From Pleodorina starrii (Eukaryota > Chlorophyta > Chlorophyceae > Chlamydomonadales > Volvocaceae): a stretch of DNA of 64,000 nt. Location: positions 1,411,501 through 1,475,500 of the forward strand of contig BRXU01000005.1 of NCBI GenBank assembly GCA_030267565.1, given 5' to 3'. Within the stretch, counting starts at the first letter, position 1. Every line of letters begins with the position of its first letter. Made by a program: the position numbers and the translations under genes. This document shows, piece after piece, positions 1 to 11,083 of this stretch. Under the pieces are notes generated by a model that did not search any database, had not been told where the DNA came from, and worked only from the letters and a program-made list of their open reading frames with translations.

Positions 1-1
1 A

Positions 2-181
2 CACACACCAGATGGCGGTGGGCAATCGCCGGACCCGAACGAGGTTGAGTGGTGGCGCATCCGGCCGCGCCAGGCGGCTCCCCCTCGCACCACCTCCATC
101 TCCACCTCCGCCAACCCCTCGGGCCGCTTCATCGCTAATGAGGAGATGCTGCGCAACGAGGTCTGGGCGGGCGCCAAGTAA
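2..181 (+). CDS. 3' terminal exon of an unidentified protein (partial)
   Basis: An open frame runs from the window edge to a TAA at 179-181 and encodes a 59-residue C-terminus ending NEEMLRNEVWAGAK. The composition is normal for a protein (Trp pair, mixed charge), unlike the Ala/Arg-rich shadows in the other frames. The start and upstream exons lie outside the window. No family is recognised. It is on the same strand as the rhomboid-like gene that follows. Confidence 0.5.
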   Translation, partial: HTPDGGGQSPDPNEVEWWRIRPRQAAPPRTTSISTSANPSGRFIANEEMLRNEVWAGAK

Positions 182-728
182 GCCCACTTTTTGAAGGAAG
201 AGCGCTGTTCCGCTGAACGCGTTCAGCCCCTGTGAGCGCGGGCCGTGGACATATTTATAGTCCGGAATCCGCGCCATGACGGCAGGCATTGGAATTACGC
301 GCGGGATGCAAGCAGGCGGGGCCCTACACGCCCTGTGTCTACCAGCCACATGCACTGCATCTTGTGCTGAAGGGGCCCCAGGCGCCTCCCCTGGCTTCCC
401 TGGAATCAATCACCCGGATTGATCCCGTTTCGTTTCGTTCCGTTTGAGTGATCCCGTTTCTGACTGACTTCCCGAACGCGGCAACCTACTCCCGCAGGAC
501 CCTCCCTGGACAGGCGCTGAAGCTGCCTAAGGTGCGAATGCGCCCTGGCGGCGACAGCTGGTGGGGTTTTAGGATGGTCAGAGAAGCAGCCAATGGACCC
601 GTGTGCTGGTACCATTCGGCAGGCTACGACAGGGGGGCCGAACAGCGACGCTGACAGGGAGGGGCCAGCGCGGGAGGGGCCAGGGCAGCGTGCAGCCGTC
701 TGGGCAGCGTGCAGACCGTCACGGAGGG
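182..728. other. Intergenic spacer with putative promoter of the rhomboid-like gene
   Basis: No coding exon could be supported here. The stretch should hold the 3' UTR of the upstream gene and the promoter/5' UTR of the rhomboid-like gene. No TGTAA signal or clear TATA element was seen. Confidence 0.4.
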
Positions 729-2854
729 ATGGCCTCTGGGGGCCGCACAGGGCCCCGCCTTTACTTGTTGTTGTTGTCACAGTGGGCTGCAGCGTCCCGG
801 AAGGTTAGGGCCAGCGGACCTATTTACTCAGGATTGGTGCGCTGTGAGGCACCGTGTGGCCGCGGCTGCTGCGGCGGCAATGGCACTATGGCAGTGGCAG
901 TGGCTGGGACGGCTGCGGCTGCGGCGGCAGCGGTGGAGGCAGCAGCAGTTGTGGTGGCTGGGACGGCTGCTGATACCGCGGCTGCGGCGGCGGCGAAAGT
1001 AGCAGTAACTCCTCGCAAAGGTTGACCCACTCAACTCTCACGTCAATCCTGACTTTTCTGATCCCTTTCTTGCGTCTCGTGCGCGCTCTCCGCTGGTGCG
1101 CCGGACGGGTCCTGCATCACCAGGTGGCGCCGTACGGGTCTTACATGGTTGGGCTCGTGACTGCTGCGGTATACGGCACTGTCGTGCGAGTGTACGACAC
1201 GCAGGGCGCCGATGCGGCCGCGGAGCTCCTCGAAGGTTTGGGCCTCAGCCGAGCTGCTGTTTTGGAGCAGGTGCGTGTATGTTGTTGTGGTGAAAGCACA
1301 CTCGGACCATACAGCACAAATTACTCTGATAGTAACGAGCGATTATGTGTGCCTGTTCATGGGTACGCGCATATGGATATGTTCGGGTTGACACGCGCCG
1401 GAGGAAAGGCGAGCGCGGCCGCAGCCTTGGGCTGTCGGTCTGTGTACCCTGGGCGGCTGGGGGCGCTTCGGGTTACGTCTCCTGCCAAAGGCCACAACGT
1501 AGTGCGCGCTCATTGTGCTGCGTTGCGCCTGCTACCGTACTACACACTGCGGCGGCCGCCACGCTTTGATAATCCATGCCGGCGGCTCGGCCCTCTCCTT
1601 GTTTCTGCCTCGCTCCCTCCTTCCGCCCCAGACCGAGCTCTGGCGGCTGCTGAGCGGCTGTTTCGTCCACACTGACCTTGGAAGCCTTGTTGTCGTACTG
1701 TACGGCATGCTGGCGGTGGCACCGCGCGTGGAGGCCTCGTTGGGGTGAGGGCCGGGGTTGGGTGTTCGCATAACGCAGGTTCCTTCGAACGAACCGGGCT
1801 TTCTCTTTCTTCCGTCCCCAAGGCCCCCGCCTTTCCAGTCACAACGACTCTTCTCAGTCCCGACTACGCAACCCTGCCGCGGCCAATACTGTCTGCTGTC
1901 GTGACACAGGTACCGTACCTTCGCTGCGGCCTACGCCCTGTCTGCCGTGGTCGCGGCCGACGTTTTGATAGCGGGCACCTCCACCGGCGCAGCCAGCGGC
2001 GGCAGCGGCAACGCCGCCGCCACCCTAACGCAAGCGGCTGCGGCAACCGCCACTGCGACAGCTGGCAGCGGCGGCATACATGACGCGCTGCTGGACGCCG
2101 TGATGCTGCCCGGCAGTCAGGCACTGGCGCTCGGCGACCCGGGGCTCTTGTGCGGCGGCCTGGGGGCGGTCATGGGGCTTGCGGGCTGCTCGGTGGCTCA
2201 TCAGCTGATCAACGGGGACGTCGAGCGGGAAGCCAGCGGCGCTGCAGCCAGCAGCAGCGGCGGCGGTGGCAGCTCTAGCAGTGAGGGACTGGGCGGTGGC
2301 ACGGCGCCGGCGGGGTCGCTGGGCGGAGTAGATGCGGCGACCGCAGTGCTGCTTGCGGGCGCTGCTGCGGTGGCGCTGCAGCACGCTTTGGAGCCGGGCG
2401 GGGCGGCGCTGGCGGCGGCGCTCGGGGCAGGCTTCGGCACAGGTGCGTTGCACACGGAGGCGCGCTTTAGGGGCGGCGAGGCAAGGGGCGAGTACGCCAC
2501 TTGCAATATGTTTGCAGGATTGTCGGGGGGCAAAGTAGTAGTTCTGCATCCTGGGTGACCGCTAGCGGGCGTACCTTGTGTAACCGAGTCACTGTGACGG
2601 ACAACACTGCCCTTAATCCACGCGGTTTTGCTCATTCAGGCTTCTTGCTTGCATCCATTGCTGGGCCCCGATACCAAGTCACCCGCGAGGTCGAGCTGCC
2701 GGACGGCTCCATGTGGATTCCGGATCCAGACGCTGTGAGCGAGGTCACGGTGGTGCTGGACCGGACACCATCCATCCAACGCTCCCTGGCAACCACGGCA
2801 GTGACTGCAGTGGTGCTCGTTGCCACCCTTGTCGTGGCGTTTGGCACACGGTGA
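729..2854 (+). CDS. Rhomboid-family membrane protein, predicted protease-dead
   Basis: Five exons with consistent phases: 729-803, 1124-1270, 1632-1744, 1910-2442, 2640-2854; 360 aa. The N-terminus (MASGGRTGPRLYLLLLSQW) enters a hydrophobic region. Exon 3 has the rhomboid-like ELWRLLSGCFVHTDLGSL segment (compare WRLxTxxFxH), and exon 4 continues YRTFAAAYALSAVVAA. The position expected to read GxSG in TM4 reads CGGLGAVMGLAG, so the nucleophilic Ser is missing. The TM6 AHxxG position reads LEPGGAALAAALG, so the His is missing too. An Ala/Gly/Ser-rich loop sits between TM segments. The C-terminus has one more hydrophobic span (residues about 338-358). I infer a pseudoprotease like iRhoms or derlins. 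The first exon is the least certain part; start at M1145 is possible. Confidence 0.7.
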
Positions 2855-2914
2855 AAGGAGTAGACGCCGCCACACGCGCTGTGGAGACCCTAACGGGGCA
2901 ACGTCAGTGTCCGC

Positions 2915-2919
2915 TGTAA
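2915..2919 (+). terminator. TGTAA polyadenylation signal, rhomboid-like gene
   Basis: TGTAA lies 61 nt after the stop codon at 2852-2854. TGTAA is the established volvocine poly(A) signal in place of AATAAA. Confidence 0.55.
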
Positions 2920-2990
2920 ACGCATGGCGCTGTCAAAAGCGCGGCACAGAAGAACTTGGAACTAATTTGTCAACGCTGCTTAGACAACGC

Positions 2991-2995
2991 TTACA
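2991..2995 (-). terminator. TGTAA polyadenylation signal (reverse), SAR1 gene
   Basis: TTACA on the + strand reads TGTAA on the - strand, about 460 nt past the SAR1 stop. With the rhomboid signal at 2915 it would give two convergent 3' UTRs facing each other about 70 nt apart. Confidence 0.4.
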
Positions 2996-3452
2996 TCAAC
3001 CGCCCACTTCAGTTCCAGCAGCAGCCACAGCAACAGCCATGTCACACGTTTGTACGTGCTGGAGCCCAAATTGTCAGCCCCACGACAACCCAAACACATG
3101 TCGGATCGAAGGGTCCCTGTAGTCTACGCATACCGCACACGCGTCCAAGGAAACATCTGTTCACATGGATGCACGTGCCTCATGCGTGCTGGCGTCGCAG
3201 TTCGCTACGTGCTAACCGGCCTGGACGCGCCGTCTCTGCACCAACGCCCAGATACCCGCCAAGTGTTGACAGGCTCCATTCCCCTGAGACGAAACAAGAT
3301 CCAGAGGCAAAAGGTACGCGCCCCCTAAAGCCCCAGCCGTAGTCCTGACTGCCATAACCAACTCTCACAACCTAGCCCCCTGTCAAGTTCCCAGGGGCGT
3401 AACGCCTCAGCAACTCCTCCCAAAGAAACTCCTCGCTTTCACAGTAGCGCTC

Positions 3453-4031
3453 TTACTTGATGTACTGGCTGAGCCACCGGAAACCCTCGCCATACCCCAT
3501 GCGCTTGACGACTGAGCACATGAACACTTCGTTTGGCCGAATCTTCGAGTCGCTGAGGTTCACCTTGCCCTTGCCAGTCGTGTACGTGAGGCCCAACCAG
3601 TTCCTGAGCTCGTCCTCAGACGCAGCGGTCGGGATGTCAATCTTGTTGCCCAGGATGAGGAAGGGAACCGTGCCCAGCGAGTCATCCCCCAGCAGCCCGT
3701 CGAGCTCCTTCTTCGCCTCGGGGAAGCGCTCGCGATCAGCAGAGTCCACTAGATACACGATGGCGTCCACCTTGGCGTAGTAGTCCTTCCACACGCGGCG
3801 AGCAATCTCATGACCGCCAAGATCGAACGCTTTGAAGTTAATACCGCCCAATTGAATCTCCTCGGACGTTGGGTATTGTGTGGGTTGATGCTGCACCACG
3901 CGGTCATCCTTGAGCATATGCATCAGGGTCGTTTTGCCGGCATTGTCCAGACCCAGGAAGAGGATCTTCGCGTTCTTATTGTAAAGTCCCAGATAGTTGA
4001 GAACCCCGTAAAACCAGTTCACCAAAAACAT
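3453..4031 (-). CDS. SAR1: Small GTPase SAR1 (COPII coat), intronless
   Basis: A complete 192-aa frame of normal Sar1 length. It starts with the amphipathic [20 protein letters not shown], which inserts into ER membrane. The P-loop is GLDNAGKT (about residues 30-37), followed by the switch I-type [10 protein letters not shown], switch [12 protein letters not shown] with the Sar1-specific His that activates GTP hydrolysis, the NKID base-binding motif, and a WLSQYIK C-terminus. Family knowledge: Sar1-GTP recruits Sec23/24 to ER exit sites. There is no intron in 579 nt, although the other well-resolved gene models here are intron-rich. That raises the possibility of a retrocopy, but all motifs are intact, so it is probably functional. 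The reverse-transcriptase element begins 242 bp beyond its start codon. Confidence 0.95.
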   Translation of the reverse strand: MFLVNWFYGVLNYLGLYNKNAKILFLGLDNAGKTTLMHMLKDDRVVQHQPTQYPTSEEIQLGGINFKAFDLGGHEIARRVWKDYYAKVDAIVYLVDSADRERFPEAKKELDGLLGDDSLGTVPFLILGNKIDIPTAASEDELRNWLGLTYTTGKGKVNLSDSKIRPNEVFMCSVVKRMGYGEGFRWLSQYIK

Positions 4032-4264
4032 CGTGTTATCTTGTAAATGCGCAAAGGTTCTGGGTCCAAATAAATGTTGTGTTGAGAACTTGGGTGCAAT
4101 GCGTGCGCAGCTGTTGCAGTGTTGCCCCGCTCTACGACCTATGAATGCGGCTCAGCGGTATCCAGTTCTAGCGGTAGCAACTCAAGTTAAGACTTTGCGT
4201 TGCGCGCCTGAGCGACACCTGGCGCGACGCCTGCCGTATATCGTACACGCGTCGTTGCGCAATT

Positions 4265-4273
4265 AACAATTGG
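4265..4273. repeat. Target-site duplication, 5' copy
   Basis: AACAATTGG occurs here and again at 6381-6389, at the two ends of the reverse-transcriptase element, directly after its 3' A-rich tail. The match is exactly 9 bp; the bases on either side differ. Confidence 0.8.
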
Positions 4274-6219
4274 TGTCCTGTCTTACGCCTATCCATAAGA
4301 AGGGCGATGTTCACGAAAAAGGCAACTATCGCGGCCTGGCGGTAGGTGGGGCCTTAGCAAAGTGCTATGCGGCCATTTTGGAGCGGCGGCTTAGTCGTTG
4401 GGGGGAATTGGCGCAGGCTCGATCTCCGTTTCAGGGTGGCTTTCGCGCGAAAATTGGCACTATCCACAATCTGCTGTTATTGCGTCATCTCATCGACAGG
4501 CATAGGACAGGGCCCCCTAGTAGCACTCCGCTTTTTGTTTGCCAGGTTGATTTTGAAAAGGCCTTTGATCGCGTTTCACGTCAGCTACTCTGGCAGCGTC
4601 TTCGTGAGCGTGGATTGCACGGGGCTATGCTCGACGCCCTGATGGCCGGTTATGATCGGGTTGTTTTGCGTGTGAAGGTCAATGGTAAACTTGGCGACCC
4701 CTTTGAGGCTATGCAAGGTGTCAAACAGGGCTGTCCCCTTAGCCCCACTCTATTCGGGTTTTTCGTCGAAGGGTTTGCGGACTACGTAGAAGCTAAGGAT
4801 AAACTTGCCCCGGCCGCCATGTGTGCTAACGAATGCCCGGTAGTTGATGGGCTGCGCGTTCCTCTCATCCTTTACGCCGATGATCTCAATCTTTTTGCGT
4901 TTAGCCACCGCCGTCTGATGTGTCTCTTGCAGGCGTTGTCTGAGTGGTGTACTGCCTTTGGTCTGACGGTTCACACCCGTAAGTGCGAGGTTGTGTATTT
5001 TCACCCGTCCCAGAACTTACGAGACCTTGCGTACCGTTTGGTTAAGGTTGGCATGAGGCGTATAGTAGGCAACACGATCCGCTTTGAGGAGATGGAGTGG
5101 GCGCGTCGCGCTAGGTACCTAGGGTTACATTACGGTCCGGAGGCACCTTTCGAGGCATGCACAGACGAGCTATTCGGTGCGGGACAACGTGCGGTTTTTG
5201 CTCTCGTTAACAAGCTTCGTAGACGTGGTTTGTTCGTTCCTAGGGTCGCCCTCAAGTGCTTCGACGTGCAGATCTGCGCCATCCTTTCCTATGGGGTACA
5301 GGTCTGGGGCCCGTCGTACATTCTGCAAGTGGTCGAACGTGATCGCGATCCCCAAGGTCGGTACTGCTATTTTGAAAAGGCGCTAGAGAATCGGATGGTT
5401 GGGCTGCAACGCATGTACTTGAAGATGCTCGCGGGTCTGCGCAAGATTCCGGACAACAAAATCCTGTTCAGGGAATTCGGGCAGCGCCCGTTGCATGTTC
5501 ACTGGGCTTCTCTCATCTACCGTTTCTGGAACAAGCTGGTTGATGCGAAGGGTTCGGTATTCCATAGAGTGTTTCGTGAGGAAATTCGGCTTGCCCTTCA
5601 ATCAGACCTGTCAGGTCATGGGTGGGGAGCCTTGGTTTTACGAGGACTCAGGTGTTTGGGACAGGACCACTGGCCGGAGCCCCCGCCGGGTCTTGATTTG
5701 GAGGGCCAAATCGACTTTGTTGCGTCGCGTTCGCTTAATATTGGGAATTTGATTTGGACGTTGGAGCAGAGGTTTGATGAAGACTGGCTTAACAGCAGGC
5801 TTCTCACGCCCCCGCGTGAGTTCGTTTCTGATAACCACAAGCCCGGTGTGAAGATGTGTCGGCACACGCACTGGATGGGGATGCCGAAACATACGGCTGG
5901 GTATATCCCCCCCAAACCCTATGCTTCTCTTTTGCGTTTTCGTCTAGGAGCCTGGCCTATTGAGAATAATCGACCTGCTGGACGGCAGAGGTCTGAGCGT
6001 ACTTGTAGGGTCTGTGATAGTGGTACTGAAGACGAATATCATGTGCTGATGGAGTGTTCGGCGTACGACGATATACGTCAGGGTTTTAGCACCCTAGGTG
6101 TCATTTTAGGCGACTACGTTTCACCGCCTATGCTTGCTGTTACGGGCGCGGACAATCAACGCGGCTTAGCTGAATTAGTTCACAACATCTGGGTACGGCG
6201 GTCTTCTATGCTAGTTTGA
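4274..6219 (+). CDS. Reverse transcriptase C-terminal fragment of LINE
   Basis: An open frame of about 648 codons without its own true start (truncated). Visible RT motifs in order are TPIHKKGD...YRGLAVGG (block 1-2), QGGFRAKIGTIHNL, VDFEKAFDRV (first catalytic Asp), QGVKQGCPLSP and LILYADDLNLF (catalytic YADD). Near the C-terminus CRVCDSGTEDEYHVLMEC forms a CX2CX8HX4C zinc-knuckle-like motif typical of L1-like LINE proteins. The endonuclease domain expected upstream is absent, so the copy is dead on arrival although the fragment is uninterrupted. The stop is the TGA at 6217-6219. Confidence 0.92.
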
Positions 6220-6380
6220 ATGTTTGTTCATTTTACCTGTTTTCGTTGTGATCCTGCTTTAGTTTCTGCTTGGCGACATAGTTCTTAGCTCCTTTTTGAC
6301 CTGCCTATTCTCGCGGTCCATGAGCCTCCTGGCTCGTCTGGGCCTTATGAGCTCTCGAGCTTGTAATACAATACAAAAAA
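4274..6380 (+). mobile_element. 5'-truncated non-LTR retrotransposon (LINE)
   Basis: The element begins inside the RT domain (no endonuclease or ORF1). It continues through an intact C-terminal ORF and a 160-bp 3' UTR, and ends in TGTAATACAATAC plus an A-run. It is flanked by the 9-bp direct repeat AACAATTGG. 5' truncation, an A-rich 3' end and a short target duplication are hallmarks of target-primed reverse transcription. The open frame and perfect duplication suggest a recent insertion. Codon usage is less GC-biased than in neighbouring genes, as is common for mobile elements. Confidence 0.92.
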
Positions 6381-6389
6381 AACAATTGG
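6381..6389. repeat. Target-site duplication, 3' copy
   Basis: AACAATTGG, identical to 4265-4273, directly abuts the A-rich 3' end of the LINE. Confidence 0.8.
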
Positions 6390-8475
6390 GGTTCAGTACA
6401 AGTTACAACATATACCAAAAGCTTTGTTCGCTGTTGGCTCAAGTCTGCATACATGGGATATTGTTCAGAAGTGCGCCTGGTGGACCCGCAGTTTTAAGCA
6501 GCGGGCTTGCATCCCCACCTTGCGGTGACATCGCGCGGCACAAGCTCAACGGCTGGTTAATGTTTGATGGTTGGAGTTGATTCGGGTACTCTCGTCAAGC
6601 GTAGGATGGCGCCTCGCCTTTTTGCGGCCACGCAGCCGATGCAGCCTTCGACACGCTTGAATTAGACGCGACATTGTTAAGCGGTCATTTGCACGCAAGT
6701 AGCAGAGCAGGACTGTCGCTGCGACTCGCATCCCCCGTTCTGCGCCTGCGGACCCTATCACCTACGCAGTCTCACAGGCCCTGACACTTGTTGAGCATGA
6801 AGTTGCCCTGCTTCCCTTATCTGACAGTGTTCCGGACTCTGTGGTAAGGGGGCCGATGCTGTCGGGCCCCGGCGGCTCGATGACCCACGGGTCATTCGGC
6901 TTCGACATCAAGCCTCGTGACGTAGGGACATTACAGAGACTAGTCTGCCGCCACCTGATGTCGTATATATGGTTGGCGCCATGAAGTAACGTTAGCAAAG
7001 AACACGACACACGAGGATTAACAACCAAACAACGAGGATTATTTACCTAGTCAGGGGCTTGTCAACTGCCCACCGCCCGAACAGCTCGACCCTGCTAGAC
7101 CAAGGTCAACCCCTTACAGGAGAGAATCGTGCTTAACCTCAGGGGCATGCGGGTGCACCTAACGAACTGCCAAATCGCAAGCAGTGTGAGCCCATCGACC
7201 CCCGGGGCCCTCAGGGCACCACTCGAACAAACTGAAACCGAGCGGGCGGGAAACCTCGCTTCGCATACGCATCTCTACGCTTACCCGTTAATTTCCTCCC
7301 GCAGTCCTCCTATACTGAGCTGTGGGTGGATGAATCATTTCATTAGACCGCAGGTGAGCGCAGCACTAAAGCTGCTGTCCCACCCTTCACGCCCCGTGAG
7401 ATCTCCACGGCAGTTGTGACAGCCCTGCAGTCGTACATGCGTCACACGACGGCGAAACGCCGAATCCGAGATCCCGCGCGACAGTTTTTGGATCATAGGA
7501 GAATTGCATCCCACACACTGAGTCTCGATCACGCAGTGTGTCTCTGTCTGTCATGACAGAGCGTCAACTACCAACATAGCTTGAGCCCGTGCGGGCCCCT
7601 GGCGAACGCCCCCGATTCAAGTCAGACGAACAATTACGTGCGATCGCGCCGACGGCGCAACAGCGGTACAAGCGCCCATACGGCGCACCCGATAACCCAG
7701 ATGATCCAGCTGCACACAAAGGAAGTAAGCGGGCGGTGACGAGAGAAGGGTATTGTTGGTGTAACAGTGGGCAAAGGAAGGGTGCGAGCAACTGCGATGG
7801 CATCTTCAGGACGTTCGACGGGAAAGCGAGCAACGTCGCTGATCGCCCCGTTGGCGCCGCGGCTTAGGTAGCGACAGGGTCATGCATCGCGTTTCGGATT
7901 CGACAGTAAATTTGGTCACGGCCATGCAGCTTTGGTCGGCGCTGGAGGCTCGTAGATAGAAAGGCTCGCTTCCTGTCGGTGAAAGGGGCGCTGGGGCTGT
8001 CCGACTTGCCGACGGGGCCGCCGTGAGCCTGCTTCGGGTGGTAAGGAAAACAACAAAACAGAAACCGCAGCGAGGGAACGGAGGATGCGTGTTTCGGGTG
8101 CACCCACGAGTGTGGTCCGCGCTGCAGTGGAGGACCAACCATGAGCCCCCGGTTCCTGTGGCCTTTCATCCGGGTACCGTATGCTCGGCCGTTCCGGGTG
8201 GTGGCCTTTCGTGTTGTCGGGAGCTCTGGACAGCTGGGGGCACTTTCCCTCGCCATGCTGCTCGTTTCGGCGGTAGCTGCTGCCGTGCGCAGCCAATGGG
8301 CCCCTTGGCATTATCCTCCGGATGACCCTTTGGAGCCTGCTGCTATGGCCGCTTCTTTTGCGGCACGCTACGCTTCTGCTCTTCACCGCTGTTGAGCTCT
8401 TTGTCAGGTGGTGTAGCACGACCGGGTAAGTGAGAGGCCCGGAGGAAGGGAGGGTCAGGCTACACGTACGTACAC
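6390..8475. other. Gene-poor spacer
   Basis: No ORF with protein-like composition or splice-consistent exons was found. GC is lower than in the genes. It holds an isolated copy of the dispersed palindrome GACCCACGGGTC (6882-6893) and a 14-bp palindrome TCTGTCATGACAGA (7547-7560). Just before the latter, an inverted ACACACTG/CAGTGTGT pair (7513-7541) resembles the termini of the 27-kb palindromic element. It is probably degraded repeats. Confidence 0.4.
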
Positions 8476-8477
8476 TA

Positions 8478-9421
8478 CGGGGTAGGTTGCCCTATTATGG
8501 ACACGTACCTGTTATGGACGAACATTTTTTCCTGTCGCGACCATGCAAGCATAAATCTCAGGAAAAATCAGACAAGCGTACAATTGTACGGCCTACATGC
8601 ACGAATTTTTACGACACATGTATGCCGTCCAATATCAGTTTGTGACATCTCAGTCTGCTCGGATGTTTTATGCCGTTGCAAATGCAAAGGGCGGGAGCGA
8701 CTACGGGGCCGTAGAGAGCAGTTCTCAATTTTACAGAGTCCTTTTGATAGTATTCAATAGCATAAGTAAGATGGTTAAGACTAGAAGCACTTCCGGACAA
8801 GCAAATAAAATTCCTGACGCCCGACCCGGCGGGTCGCTCAAGAAGTCGCGCGGGAAAGCGAACGCGAAGGTCCCGCTTTCAGTCGCCAGGCAGCAGCAGA
8901 AGAAACTGCTACAACAGTGTCTAGAGGACATTCAAACTAACAAACGGACAGCAGCGACGCCGGGGGCGCGGGCGGCAGCGCGGGTAACGATGCTGTCGGC
9001 AGTGGGAGCGGGGCCGCCGACCGCAACCGGGGCCGGGTGTCGGGCAAGCCGGGCAAGCGGGGCGCAGGCAGGATAACCAACGATATAATGTTCAGGTTCG
9101 CGTTGCAGGCTGAGTGTTACCTACAATAGGGTAGTTATAGGGCCTTGGCAGGCTGCGCGCGACGTTTTGGCGGTGTTTCCGTACTGTTCTGCACTCGCGT
9201 CCATAATAGGGACACCTGCCGAGCGCAAGGGCAAACATACCCCTCACCGCGTTCCTTACCTGACAGCGTGCTACCATGTCCATTTGCAGCTGAACGGTTT
9301 AGGATATGTCCAGTACATATGTAAGAACCTTTCATAATTTTTTGGGCATTTGTCGAGTACGTCTACCGATTTCAGAGACGGTTACAACGCTCGGACGGCC
9401 CATAATAGGGCAACCTACCCG
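8478..9421. mobile_element. Tc1/mariner-like non-autonomous element A
   Basis: Inverted terminal repeats: GGGTAGGTTGCCCTATTATG on the left from 8480, and its exact reverse complement ending at 9420; 21 bp are perfect. Both ends are flanked by TA (8476-8477 and 9422-9423), the signature target of Tc1/mariner/pogo elements. Sub-terminal variants of CCTATTATGGAC recur at about 8503-8516, 9120-9140 and 9198-9212. Inside, an ORF from 8771 begins MVKTRSTSGQANK, is Lys/Arg-rich and stops at 9076. It could be a remnant of a transposase N-terminus, but no DDE motif is present. Confidence 0.75.
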
Positions 9422-9423
9422 TA

Positions 9424-10188
9424 CTCCGCATCCCTCCACATTTTAGCCCAAACTGCTCAACCTTTGTCCCTTGAAAGCGCAACATGGCATGTAACCCAAA
9501 GATTACGACCACGGCTACTAGTGGTGCTGCGCTCTGTTCGCCGCCTCAGCGTTTGCGTTGTCATCGTGACATCTTTTACATCAAAAGCGACTGCTGCATC
9601 CCAAGTGGCATATGAAATTGTTATTATTCGAAGGATAACAGTGTTTTCTGGGACAGTGGAAGGGAGCAAGAATCCCTGGGCGCGCGCCCCAAAGGCCCAG
9701 GCTGGGGAGGTGTGACCACGTGTGAACAGGTGTGAACAGGTGTGACGCAGCGGGGAGGAACCTCTCTGCAGTCAGACTGGGCCAGTAGCGCAAATCAGCT
9801 TTGTAGGATCGGTGTTTTGGAAATAGGTGTGCCATGTGTGCATACTGCGTGCACGGCGCGTCACAGACACCGTCGGGTGAGTTCGGATACGGCCACCAGC
9901 AAGATTGCCTGACATCGCAGTCGGGCGCCCGCGTCATGTTTAATTAGACAGGAAATGATACAGGATATTGACGGCTAAATTGATGTGTGAGGGATGGCGG
10001 TTACGGTGCGCAATCTGTCATCAATCGACCCTCTGGACCGAAGTAATCCCGTTTGTCGTGGAAGACGTCTGCCCTAGCTGCCGTGATGACAACCAATGTT
10101 TCTACGAATAGTTGGTTCCCGATAAATATAAGCGAAAACATCTTTGATAGGCAACTGAAAGGGAAAAGCAGAGGCAAAGGACCCTCAG
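9424..10188. other. Spacer between the two elements
   Basis: No gene is visible. Three to four tandem copies of a 10-bp unit GTGTGAACAG lie at 9710-9748. Confidence 0.45.
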
Positions 10189-10190
10189 TA

Positions 10191-10956
10191 CGGGTAGGTT
10201 GCCCTTATTCGGAACACTGAACACTTTGCGAGCAATTATAAATTTGAGCTTGCAACCTTTACGGCCAAGTACTCTACCAGAGGTTCGTACATATGTCCTC
10301 GACATGCTGTAATTTTCGTATGCAAAGATAGGCAGGTCCTTGCACAATAACCCTCAAAATGTGGTACTGGGTACGCTCGCCCCTGAGTGGAACAAACGCC
10401 CCTAATCTGGAACACCGCCCAACGGCCCAAAAGTGCCAGCCTTTGCGACGCGCGACGCCTGCAAATGCATTGTTGCCATTATATATCATGTCTGGTCACT
10501 TTAGTGTACATATGTCACTTAGCAGAGGTCATCCCGCGTGCCTAGTGGCCCAATGCGAGACACTCGCTTCCCACCGACGCGCGCGGCCGGGCCCCTGGGT
10601 CGGCCCTTGGACGAAGCGGGAGACTTCTTTGCTTTCGTCGTTTGACTGTATGGGTAAACCTATGTATACCTCCGAACAAATAGCACTTGTATATCACTTA
10701 TAACGTCCTTCTTGCAAGTCTGGCGCTATATCGCTCATCCAGCACGTCAGGAAGTGACGATGCCGCATCGTTGTTCTAACAAAAGCCATTGTTTCTCGCA
10801 GCCCCAAGCACCTAGCGCATGCCCAAAATTTACCATAGATTGCCCGTACGTTAATGTCCATGTTGTAATTTTCTGATGATTTTTGGTGGCACCATTTCGC
10901 TGAAAAAAATCATTGTTCCATATTGGGGACTGTTCCGAATAAGGGCAACCTACCCG
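10191..10956. mobile_element. Tc1/mariner-like non-autonomous element B
   Basis: 25-bp perfect inverted repeats (10191-10215 and 10932-10956) start CGGGTAGGTTGCCCTTATTC and are flanked by TA on both sides (10189-10190, 10957-10958). A variant of the inner part (CCCCTAATCTGGAAC) recurs internally near 10400. No transposase was recognised; at 766 bp it is a MITE-like deletion derivative. It ends only 127 bp before the proposed cyclase start codon, so it forms part of that gene's upstream region. Confidence 0.78.
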
Positions 10957-11083
10957 TACCGGAAAGCGGGTGACCTTTCGTACATAATTTGCGTAACATC
11001 GCAGTCAGCACCAACATTCAGGTCCTTGCGCTCGTAGTGGCCAGTAATCAGTATGACACGTGAGAGATTACACTGAAAAGTCC

